A DNA stretch of 5,601 bases from Kiritimatiellia bacterium (GTDB taxonomy: Bacteria > Verrucomicrobiota > Kiritimatiellia > RFP12 > UBA3636), in assembly GCA_017476965.1 (NCBI GenBank), contig JAFUXX010000232.1, positions 1 to 5,601 on the forward strand. Direction: 5' to 3'. Position 1 is the first letter of the stretch; every line of letters begins with the position of its first letter. Shown one piece after another: positions 1 through 5,561 of the stretch. The notes beneath the pieces were generated by a model, which was not told where the DNA came from, did not search any database, and worked only from the letters and a program-made list of their open reading frames with translations. Made by a program: the position numbers and the translations under genes.

Positions 1-1704
1 GAGCGCGAGGCGCTCGCCGACCGGGCGCTTGCGCGCGGGGTGGATGTCGAACGCGTCGCCCACGTCGATCGTGCACGCGAGTCCGCATCCGGGCATGTCG
101 AGGAGCCGCCGCTGCGCTTCGCGGATCGGCGCGAATCCGCCGGACAGCGCGCTTTCGTCCGGCGACAGCGCGCGCCACCAGTCCTCCGCAAGCCTGTCCC
201 CGGGCCGCTGCTCGCGGAACGCCGAAAGCTCCGTGCCGATGAAGACGAGGTCCGGGTTGCGGAACGCTTCGCGCCACGCGGCGACGAGGGCGTCCTGCAG
301 CCGCGCGTAATTTTGCGGCCTCTGGGAGTTGGAGCATCCCTGGTACCAGATCGCGCCATGCACCGCGAGATGCGCGAACGGGGCGACCATGGCGTTGAAG
401 AGCGTCGAAGGAGTCTGCGCCGAAAGGCGCGGAGTTTCCGCTCCGTCCGGCACCGGCGGGCGGACCCCGGCCTTCTCCGGATCGACCACGAACTCCGTGC
501 GCTCCGCCCATTCGCCGCCGTCGAGAGCGATTTTCGCCGGCTCGGCGCCGAAACAGGAGATCGAAACTTCGTCCTTGAAATTCCCGGACGAGAAGTGGTT
601 CATCACGCGGACGGCGAGGACGTGGCGCCCGCCCGGCGCCGGCTCCAGCACCGCGGCGTAGTCGCGGGGCTGCGCCCAGTACGCGTGCGTCGAAACGTCG
701 GTCTCCCCGATTTTCCCGCCGTCGAGGTACGTTTCGTCGCAGTCGTTCACCGAGGCCATGTGCACGGCGACGGTTTTGCCTTCCCACGACGGCGGCGCGG
801 TGAATTCGCGTCTGTACCAGACCGTCGCCGGGCGTGTGAGCGCCGAGCAATCCCTCGGCCCGCGCTTCCATTTCTTATCGTCGCCGGGCGGCAGTTGCGG
901 CGCGGCCCAGTGCGCGAGGGCGTCGGCGGTCGTGGCGGGGTCGCTCGCGAAGAAGCGGTCGCGCAGCCAAGCGCGCAAGTCCGCGACGCGCGACGCGTGG
1001 AGGGCGGCGAACGCGTCGTTCGTCGCGCCGGAGCGGAACTCCGCCGCGGCGTCGAGCGCGGCGAGTTCGTCGGCGAATCCGCCCTTTTCCAGTCCGGCCC
1101 GGGAAATCCACGGTTCGATCATCGTGCCGCCCCAGCTCGAATGGACGAGCCCGACGGCGACGCCGCCGCCGAACATGCGGCGCAGCGCCTTGCCGAAGAA
1201 CCACGCCACGGCGCTGAACTCGCCGACCGCTTCCGGCGAATCGCCGAGTTTCCAGCAAGGGCGTCCGGGCGGCTCGGCGCAAGGAGAGTCCGGGCAGAGC
1301 CCGCGCGGGGACTGGAAGAGGCGGATGCCGGCGTCGCCGCTCTCCGCGGCGCACTTTTCGCCGTCCGGCAGGCCCCAGAACGGCGTTTCGCGCGAGAGCA
1401 CCGGAAACTCCATGTTGGACTGGCCGGAGCAGAACCAGAGTTCGCCGACCATGACGTCGTGCAGCACGATCTGCGCCCCGGCGTACGAGCGCACCGCGAG
1501 CTCGCACGGTCCGCACGCTTCGCAGGCGGGGAACGAGAGTTCCCATTCGCCGGATTCGCCGACAGTGCAGTTTGCGGAGCGGCCGCGGAAAACGCCGGTC
1601 ACCGCGGTGTCCGGTTCGCCGAAGCCGGAGATGCGGATCGGCGCGCCGCGTTGCAGCACCATGTGGTCGCCGAAGCAGCCGTGGAGGGAAAATGCGGAAG
1701 TCAT
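1..1704 (-). CDS. Sialate O-acetylesterase-type SGNH esterase (3' end cut off by the window)
   Basis: Family function: hydrolysis of O-acetyl esters on sialic acids or related glycans. The 568 visible codons carry the family landmarks in order: the N-terminal GDHMVLQR signature (residues 12-19), the nucleophile block SGQSNM (Ser96), HSSWGGT (188-194), a jelly-roll insert starting near VWYRREF (about 295-410), PSTLFNAMVAPF (432-443), WYQGCSN (453-459) and the catalytic DIHP (Asp553, His555). No stop codon is reached, so the C-terminus lies beyond the window, but little should be missing because DIHP is normally near the end. ATG at 1704 is forced: between it and the in-frame fumarase stop there is no ATG, GTG or TTG, and the next Met (15) lies inside the conserved signature. 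No signal peptide or lipobox precedes the signature, so the protein looks cytoplasmic, whereas many family members are exported. No Shine-Dalgarno is visible. The exact substrate is not shown by the sequence; acetyl-xylan or other acetylated glycans are possible. Confidence 0.92.
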   Translation of the reverse strand, partial: MTSAFSLHGCFGDHMVLQRGAPIRISGFGEPDTAVTGVFRGRSANCTVGESGEWELSFPACEACGPCELAVRSYAGAQIVLHDVMVGELWFCSGQSNMEFPVLSRETPFWGLPDGEKCAAESGDAGIRLFQSPRGLCPDSPCAEPPGRPCWKLGDSPEAVGEFSAVAWFFGKALRRMFGGGVAVGLVHSSWGGTMIEPWISRAGLEKGGFADELAALDAAAEFRSGATNDAFAALHASRVADLRAWLRDRFFASDPATTADALAHWAAPQLPPGDDKKWKRGPRDCSALTRPATVWYRREFTAPPSWEGKTVAVHMASVNDCDETYLDGGKIGETDVSTHAYWAQPRDYAAVLEPAPGGRHVLAVRVMNHFSSGNFKDEVSISCFGAEPAKIALDGGEWAERTEFVVDPEKAGVRPPVPDGAETPRLSAQTPSTLFNAMVAPFAHLAVHGAIWYQGCSNSQRPQNYARLQDALVAAWREAFRNPDLVFIGTELSAFREQRPGDRLAEDWWRALSPDESALSGGFAPIREAQRRLLDMPGCGLACTIDVGDAFDIHPARKRPVGERLAL

Positions 1705-1770
1705 TGCCAGATTGTGGAAGTCGCCGACGATTGGAGCGGGGAGGGGAGATGGGGCTTGCGTTGAGTCGTC
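1705..1770 (-). other. Intergenic gap between fumarase alpha and esterase genes
   Basis: The 66-bp spacer is C-rich on the coding strand and holds no Shine-Dalgarno before the esterase ATG. I see no convincing promoter: CACAAT, ending about 8 nt before the start codon, resembles a -10 box, but nothing like a -35 lies at the right distance. A 5-bp inverted match (GACGA near the fumarase stop, TCGTC about 35 nt later) is too weak to call a terminator. Cotranscription of the two genes is therefore plausible but unproven. Confidence 0.5.
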
Positions 1771-2640
1771 CTACAGGGAAAGCGCGCAGGACGCGCGGCG
1801 GCAGGCCCAGCAGTTGTACGCCACGGTCACGAAGTACGAGGCCGGGACGCGGGGGAGGGCGGCGATTTTCACGCCGAGCAGCGTGGTGCGACCGCCAAGG
1901 CCCATGGGGCCCACGCCAAGCTCGCCCGCTTCGGCCATGACGCGGCGTTCGAGCGCGGCGAGGTCGGGGGCGGGCGAAGAGTCGGAAAGGTCGCGGAGCA
2001 GCTGCTCCTTCGCGGCGGCGAACGCGCCCGCGCGGTCGCCGCCGACGCACACGCCGAGTATCCCCGGCGCGCATCCTCCGCCCTGCGCGCGCCAGACTGC
2101 GTCGAGCAGGCACTTGCGCACTCCGTCGAGATCGCGACCGGCGCCGAGCGAGGAATCGGGAAGCGAATACTGGCGGCTCTGGTTTTCGCTGCCGCCGCCC
2201 TTGAGCAGGACTGTCGCGCGGGACGGCGACCCGGACGGGCCGAACCGGAAATGGATGGCGGGGGAGCCGTCGGCGAAATTGGACGCGACCTGTTTGCCGG
2301 ACGGCACCTCGATCACGTTGAGCCGCAGATGCCCGGACGCGGTCGCGGCGGCGACGGCCTCGCGGACCGCTTCGCGCACGGGAAGGGTCGGCGTGCCGTC
2401 CGGAAGGTCGAACCAGAACGACGGCGCCCCGGTGTCCTGGCAGGCGGGGACGGAGCGGCGCGACGCCAGTTCCGCGTTTTCGAGAATCGTCCCGAGGGCC
2501 GCCCGGCCGGGAGAACCCGGCGCTTCCGCGGCGTGCGCCGCCGAAAGCGCGCGCAGGACGTCCGGCGGCAGCTCCGACGACGCCTTCCGGAGCAGCCCCG
2601 CGAGCGTTTCCGCGAGGCCCGGAGGATGAGGTGTGTGCAT
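1771..2640 (-). CDS. Class I fumarate hydratase, alpha subunit (4Fe-4S hydro-lyase, FumA/TtdA family)
   Basis: Class I fumarase interconverts fumarate and malate with a 4Fe-4S cluster; related hydro-lyases act on tartrate or mesaconate. The 289-residue protein matches the family's alpha subunit in length. Visible motifs are VPACQDTG (64-71), KGGGSENQS (147-155), GGGCAPGILGV (187-197), GVGPMGLGGRTT (242-253) and the C-terminal NCWACRR (276-282). Cys67, Cys190 and Cys277 sit where the three cluster ligands are expected. I chose ATG at 2640 because homology begins after it and a -10-like TACAAT overlaps the codons just upstream; GTG at 2649 or 2667 would be in frame but would add residues without family support. 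No strong Shine-Dalgarno is present. The protein ends just after the last cysteine motif, as alpha subunits do, but the beta subunit or domain needed for a complete active site is not next to it. Fumarate is the most likely substrate; tartrate or mesaconate cannot be excluded. Confidence 0.92.
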   Translation of the reverse strand: MHTPHPPGLAETLAGLLRKASSELPPDVLRALSAAHAAEAPGSPGRAALGTILENAELASRRSVPACQDTGAPSFWFDLPDGTPTLPVREAVREAVAAATASGHLRLNVIEVPSGKQVASNFADGSPAIHFRFGPSGSPSRATVLLKGGGSENQSRQYSLPDSSLGAGRDLDGVRKCLLDAVWRAQGGGCAPGILGVCVGGDRAGAFAAAKEQLLRDLSDSSPAPDLAALERRVMAEAGELGVGPMGLGGRTTLLGVKIAALPRVPASYFVTVAYNCWACRRASCALSL

Positions 2641-2700
2641 TTCGTTCACGGCGCGCAATTGTACCACGCCGCGCGCGCCGTTGCACGAAAAAAGCGGCGG
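2641..2700 (-). other. Intergenic gap after thiH
   Basis: The 60-bp gap begins with GCCGCCGC and a six-T run (2688-2693 on the coding strand). No stem that could make an intrinsic terminator stands directly before the T run. CGCCGC before the run could pair with GCGGCG about 20 nt later, but that places the T run in the loop. The second half carries the promoter candidate for the fumarase gene. Readthrough from the thi operon looks possible. Confidence 0.5.
2658..2686 (-). promoter_or_regulatory. Candidate extended -10 promoter for the fumarase alpha gene
   Basis: On the minus strand TGGTACAAT provides a TGn extension plus a -10 hexamer (2663-2658) differing from TATAAT at one base. The best -35 at 17 bp is GTGCAA (2686-2681), matching TTGACA at only three of six positions. 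In an otherwise GC-saturated gap this AT-containing hexamer stands out. Transcription would start near 2651, leaving a leader of about 11 nt before ATG 2640. This is inferred from sequence alone. Confidence 0.42.
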
Positions 2701-3804
2701 CTAGATCCTGTTGTCCCAGTTCTTGAAGACCACTTCCTGCCCGCCGGCGCGGATCGCCGCGTAGACTTCGGCGGGCGGACGCTTGTCCGTGAGCGTGAAC
2801 TGCGCCACGTCGTGGTCGGCGAGAACGGCGTAGCCGCCCGGGGTGACGCGCGAACCGGCGCTCATGTTGTCCGCCGCCGTCTGCACGATGCGGTCGCGGA
2901 AGGCGGGCGCTTCGCGCGTGGAGACCGTCATGCAGCACGTGGGGAACACGATGCGGAACGCGAGCATCATGAGCTCCAGGTCTTCGTCGGAAACCGGATG
3001 CTCCGGCTGGAACCCTCCCTCGGTGGGGCAGAAGCGCGGGAACGCGAACTGCACCTTGCTGCGCCAGCATTCGCGTTGGAGCCAGATCGCGTGCGCGGCG
3101 AGCGAAGCGGCTTCGGGGCGCCACGGGCAGAGCCCGAGCAGGAACGCCACGCCGAGCGTTCGGAACCCGGCGCGTCCGGCGCGCCACTGCGTGCGCAGGC
3201 GCCAGTCGTAGTCGCTCTTCGGCCCCGCGGGGTGGAAGTACTTGTAGCGCTCCTGGTCGTACGTTTCCTGGAAGCACGTGAGGCCTTCGAAACCCGCTTC
3301 GAAGAGCAGGCGGTACGTTTCTTCGCTCTGCGGCGCCACTTCGAGCGCGAGGTACGAAAACATCGGCTTGAGCAGCCTGCCCACTTCGGCGAGGTGTTCG
3401 GGGGAGTTGACGCGCGGGTTCTCGCCCGCGACGACGAGCAGGGAGTCCACGCCCGTCGCGCGGACCGCCTCCGCCTCGGCGCGGATTTCGTCGGGCGAGA
3501 GGTCCTTGCGCGCAGTCCCCTGGTGCTGGATGCGGAAGTCGCAGTACCGGCAGGAGTTCACGCAGGTGTTGCCGATGTAGAGCGGCGCGTAGACGGAGAC
3601 CGTGCGCCCGTAGTAGCGGCGGCGCGCTTCGGCGGCGCGCTCGCGCATCCGCGGCAGAAACCCGGCCGCGGCGGGCGAGATCAGGGCGAGCAGGTCGAAA
3701 AAGCCTGGGCGGTCCTTCGCGAGCGCGGCGGCGACGTCGTCCGGCGTCGTTGCCGCGATGCGCGCCTCGACTTCCTCCTTGGAGAGCTTCAGGTAGGGAA
3801 ACAT
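2701..3804 (-). CDS. thiH: 2-iminoacetate synthase ThiH (radical SAM tyrosine lyase)
   Basis: ThiH cleaves tyrosine using S-adenosylmethionine and a 4Fe-4S cluster, giving p-cresol and dehydroglycine (2-iminoacetate) for ThiG in thiazole synthesis. The 367-residue length is close to the roughly 377 residues of the E. coli protein. The radical-SAM cluster motif CxxxCxxC is Cys81, Cys85 and Cys88 (CVNSCRYC), preceded by PLYIGNT. Other family landmarks are VVAGENPR (124-131), LEVAPQSEETY (154-164), FQETYD (178-183), FPRFCPTEGGFQP (255-267), STREAPAFRD (295-304), NMSAGS (313-318) and the C-terminal VFKNWD. The gene begins 12 bp after the thiG stop. Its upstream AAGG, overlapping that stop, sits about 10 nt from ATG, so initiation may rely partly on coupling. 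Use of ThiH rather than the oxygen-dependent glycine oxidase ThiO points to anaerobic or low-oxygen growth. Confidence 0.98.
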   Translation of the reverse strand: MFPYLKLSKEEVEARIAATTPDDVAAALAKDRPGFFDLLALISPAAAGFLPRMRERAAEARRRYYGRTVSVYAPLYIGNTCVNSCRYCDFRIQHQGTARKDLSPDEIRAEAEAVRATGVDSLLVVAGENPRVNSPEHLAEVGRLLKPMFSYLALEVAPQSEETYRLLFEAGFEGLTCFQETYDQERYKYFHPAGPKSDYDWRLRTQWRAGRAGFRTLGVAFLLGLCPWRPEAASLAAHAIWLQRECWRSKVQFAFPRFCPTEGGFQPEHPVSDEDLELMMLAFRIVFPTCCMTVSTREAPAFRDRIVQTAADNMSAGSRVTPGGYAVLADHDVAQFTLTDKRPPAEVYAAIRAGGQEVVFKNWDNRI

Positions 3805-3816
3805 CGCTTGCGGCCT

Positions 3817-4593
3817 TTACTCGGAGAGGATCGAGAAGTCGTCCATCGGGCTGGAGGCGGCCGCGGTGCGGCGTTCGGCGGCCGGGCCGGCCTGGACCGC
3901 GATTTCCGCGGCGCGCACCGCGAGGCGGAACGCTTCGGCCATCGCTGGCGGGTCTCCCGCGGCGGCGACCGCGGTGTTGGCGAGCACGGCGTCCGCGCCG
4001 AGTTCGATCGCCTCCGCCGCGTGCGAGGGCAGGCCGATTCCGGCGTCCACCACTACCGGGACGCGCGCCTGCTCGACGATGATTTCGAGCATGTCGCGCG
4101 TGCGCAGGCCGCGGTTGGACCCGATCGGCGCGGCAAGCGGCATGACCGCCGCGGCGCCCGCTTCTTCGCAGCGCTTGGCGAGCACGGGGTCGGCGTTGAT
4201 GTAGGGCAGCACGACGAGGCCCATCTTCGCGCACTCTTCCACGGCGGCGAGCGTCTCGACGGGGTCGGGCAGCAGGTAGCGCGCGTCGGGGTGGATTTCG
4301 AGCTTGATCCACGAAAAGCCTGCGGCCTTGCCGATTTTGGCGATGCGAACCGCCTCCGCGGCCGTGCGCGCGCCCGAGGTGTTGAGCATCACCTCGACCT
4401 TGGAGCGGTCGATCGCGGAGAGGATGTCGTCCGCGGCGGCGTCCGCCTCGTGGACGCGCGAGAGCGCGGTCGTGACGAGCTCCGTCTGCGAAGCGGCGAG
4501 CGTGGCGCGGAGCTGTTCGGAGGAGGCGAACTTGCCCGTGCCGAGGAAAAAGCGGTTGGTGAAGCGGCGGTTGCCGATTGCGAGCGGTTTCAT
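3817..4593 (-). CDS. thiG: Thiazole synthase ThiG
   Basis: ThiG is a TIM-barrel enzyme that condenses 1-deoxy-D-xylulose 5-phosphate, dehydroglycine and sulfur from ThiS thiocarboxylate into the thiazole phosphate precursor of thiamine. The 258 residues fit the usual length. Family motifs are NRFFLGTGKF (13-22), LNTSGARTAAEAV (70-82), WIKLEI (95-100) with the Schiff-base Lys97 and Glu99, MPLAAPIGSNRG (151-162), VVDAGIG (181-187) with Asp183, and NTAVA near residue 206 in the phosphate-binding region. The ATG follows the thiF stop with no intervening base (TGAATG), and its Shine-Dalgarno lies within the end of thiF, so translation is probably coupled to thiF. In E. coli and B. subtilis ThiG works as a complex with ThiH or ThiS. 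Nothing looks degraded or unusual in the active site. Confidence 0.98.
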   Translation of the reverse strand: MKPLAIGNRRFTNRFFLGTGKFASSEQLRATLAASQTELVTTALSRVHEADAAADDILSAIDRSKVEVMLNTSGARTAAEAVRIAKIGKAAGFSWIKLEIHPDARYLLPDPVETLAAVEECAKMGLVVLPYINADPVLAKRCEEAGAAAVMPLAAPIGSNRGLRTRDMLEIIVEQARVPVVVDAGIGLPSHAAEAIELGADAVLANTAVAAAGDPPAMAEAFRLAVRAAEIAVQAGPAAERRTAAASSPMDDFSILSE

Positions 4594-5184
4594 TCAGGGT
4601 TCCTTTCCAAGAAGCAGGGCGAGCACGGTGTTCGCCTCGATCGCGGCGGCGATGCCGACGCGCGCCGATTGCGGCGGAAGGCCGTCGCGGATGTCGCTCG
4701 CGCCGTCTCCCGCCATCCAGAGATTGCGGCCGAGGCGGCGCAGCCCGATCGCGCCGGAGCGTCCCCATCCGGCGAGTCCGCTCGCCGCCACCACGGGGCG
4801 GTCGCGTATCGAGCGGTAGAGCGCGGCTTTCGCTTCGGCGCGGTCGAAGGCTTCGACGACGATTGCGCAGTCCGCGAAGATTTCCGGCATGTTCTTTTCG
4901 TCGAGGCGCACGTCGTGCAGGCGCAGGTCGAGCGCCGGCTCGATGCGGCGCAGGTTCTCCGCCAGCGCTTCGACCTTCTGCCGGCCGAGCTGGTCGCGGA
5001 AGTAGAACTGGCGGTTGAGATTCGACTCGGACACGGAGTCGAAGTCCGCGATCGCGAGCTTCTCCACGCCGGCGCGCACGAGATGCGCGGCGACGTTGGA
5101 GCCGAGCCCGCCCGCGCCGGCGATTCCGACGCGGGCAGCGGCGAGCGCGCTGCGCTCCTCGCCTGTCAGGTAGGTGTTGGTCAT
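4594..5184 (-). CDS. thiF: ThiS adenylyltransferase ThiF, short form
   Basis: ThiF is an E1-like enzyme that adenylates the C-terminal glycine of ThiS, preparing it for thiocarboxylation. The protein has 196 residues, shorter than the roughly 250 of E. coli ThiF. It shows the ATP-binding glycine loop GAGGLGSN (23-30), DFDSVSESNLNRQ (47-59, with the ATP-contacting Arg58), GRQKVEAL (67-74, Lys70) and VVEAFDRAEAK (109-119) with the likely Mg-binding Asp114. The only cysteine is Cys106, so both the CxxC pairs of the zinc site and the C-terminal catalytic cysteine of the E. coli enzyme are missing. This matches the compact ThiF family found beside thiS, thiG and thiH in many anaerobes. Start ATG 5184 has GGAGGA seven nt upstream and follows the thiS stop by 33 bp. 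Another ThiF/MoeB-like activation role is less likely given the neighbours. Confidence 0.95.
   Translation of the reverse strand: MTNTYLTGEERSALAAARVGIAGAGGLGSNVAAHLVRAGVEKLAIADFDSVSESNLNRQFYFRDQLGRQKVEALAENLRRIEPALDLRLHDVRLDEKNMPEIFADCAIVVEAFDRAEAKAALYRSIRDRPVVAASGLAGWGRSGAIGLRRLGRNLWMAGDGASDIRDGLPPQSARVGIAAAIEANTVLALLLGKEP
4598..4607 (-). promoter_or_regulatory. Shine-Dalgarno of thiG inside thiF, with TGAATG junction
   Basis: GGAAAGGAAC near the thiF 3' end supplies AGGA about 7 nt before the thiG ATG. The thiF stop TGA and the thiG ATG are directly adjacent, an arrangement that normally indicates translational coupling. Confidence 0.6.
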
Positions 5185-5191
5185 GGGCCGT

Positions 5192-5197
5192 TCCTCC
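5192..5197 (-). promoter_or_regulatory. Shine-Dalgarno of thiF
   Basis: A full GGAGGA lies 7 nt upstream of ATG 5184 in the 33-bp thiS-thiF gap. It fixes the thiF start and allows initiation independent of thiS translation. Confidence 0.85.
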
Positions 5198-5217
5198 TCG
5201 TCGCGTCGCCGCCCGGC

Positions 5218-5424
5218 TCAACCGCCGGCCACGACCTTGAAGACGGAGAGCGAACCGCCGTCCGCGAGGGGAACGGCCGCGAGGTCGTCGCCGGGCGCGA
5301 ACATTTCGCCGTTCCATTCGACGACGGCGCCGGCCGCGTCGATCTTGCGCTCTTCGAGAAATGCGGCGACGGTCGCCGCGTCGGTTTCGGCAGGTTCGCC
5401 CTGCCATGTTATCTTTTTCGTCAT
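5218..5424 (-). CDS. thiS: Sulfur carrier protein ThiS
   Basis: ThiS is a ubiquitin-fold sulfur carrier. ThiF adenylates its C-terminal glycine, which becomes a thiocarboxylate and donates sulfur to ThiG. The 68-residue product (starting MTKKITWQGEP) has the usual length, a central VVEWNGEMFAP strand-turn region, and ends in KVVAGG with the required terminal Gly-Gly. I start it at ATG 5424 because GGAGGA lies 7 nt upstream and the MTKKIT start aligns with the family. An in-frame ATG at 5445 would add seven residues but lies in the riboswitch L5 loop and has no Shine-Dalgarno. It is the first gene of the thi operon and the direct target of the riboswitch. Confidence 0.95.
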   Translation of the reverse strand: MTKKITWQGEPAETDAATVAAFLEERKIDAAGAVVEWNGEMFAPGDDLAAVPLADGGSLSVFKVVAGG

Positions 5425-5425
5425 C

Positions 5426-5527
5426 GTGTTTTCCTCCGCCGGCATTGTCCGGATCAGGTGTTGCGGGTCGGGACCGGAAAGGCCCCCTCTCAGCCGGCTC
5501 CTGCCGGCTCCCCGTGTCGTTCGACAA
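5426..5527 (-). promoter_or_regulatory. TPP riboswitch (THI element) upstream of thiS
   Basis: On the minus strand the conserved pieces of the thiamine pyrophosphate aptamer appear in order. P2 5' strand is CGGG (5514-5511). P3 is a perfect 6-bp GCCGGC/GCCGGC stem with an AGGA loop (5508-5493). The invariant CTGAGA follows at 5493-5488. A facultative hairpin GGGGCC/GGTCCC lies at 5486-5470. The P2 3' strand is CCCG (5467-5464). Then come ACCTGATCCGG (5459-5449), the L5 loop with AATGCC (5446-5441), and GGCGGAGGA (5440-5432). P5 is CCGG/CCGG around ACAATG. TPP binding to this element lowers expression of thiamine genes. No downstream terminator hairpin with a T run is seen, and the thiS Shine-Dalgarno is part of the 3' strand, so repression is probably at translation initiation. 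Confidence 0.96.
5432..5437 (-). promoter_or_regulatory. Shine-Dalgarno of thiS embedded in the riboswitch 3' strand
   Basis: GGAGGA is 7 nt from ATG 5424 and occupies the position where the TPP aptamer consensus has its closing AGGGA. Its AGG can pair with CCT at 5458-5456 in the P4 region. It both decides the thiS start and links ligand binding to ribosome access. Confidence 0.8.
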
Positions 5528-5533
5528 GGCGGG

Positions 5534-5561
5534 ATTCTACGCGCCGCCGCGCCCCCGTCAA
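5534..5561 (-). promoter_or_regulatory. Sigma70-like promoter of the thi operon
   Basis: Minus-strand TTGACG (5561-5556, five of six to consensus) and TAGAAT (5539-5534, five of six) are separated by 16 bp of pure G and C. The predicted start, about 7 nt downstream near 5527, coincides with the 5' edge of the TPP aptamer, which supports the call independently. Confidence 0.78.

Noticed and set aside
40..1764. Plus-strand open frame of 574 codons antisense to the esterase
   Set aside because: Low-complexity Arg/Ala-rich translation with no recognisable domain. The opposite strand carries all the SGNH esterase motifs.
758..2629. Plus-strand open frame of 623 codons
   Set aside because: Ser/Arg/Pro-rich shadow translation spanning two unrelated minus-strand genes and their intergenic gap, with no ribosome site or domain.
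2641..2667. GTG at 2667 or 2649 as the fumarase start
   Set aside because: Neither has a Shine-Dalgarno. The 2667 codon overlaps the TACAAT promoter candidate, and the extra residues have no family counterpart.
2688..2693. Six-T run after thiH as an intrinsic terminator
   Set aside because: No GC-rich stem directly precedes it on the coding strand; the only matching arms would place the T run in the loop.
5425..5445. Upstream in-frame ATG at 5445 as the thiS start
   Set aside because: This ATG belongs to the conserved AATGCC of the TPP aptamer L5 loop and has no Shine-Dalgarno. The ATG at 5424 has GGAGGA at ideal distance.
875..5527. A 1550-codon minus-strand open frame crossing the riboswitch and five genes
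   Set aside because: It is extremely arginine-rich, has no family motifs, and overlaps well-recognised genes out of frame. It stays open because the real genes are GC-rich and all share one phase.
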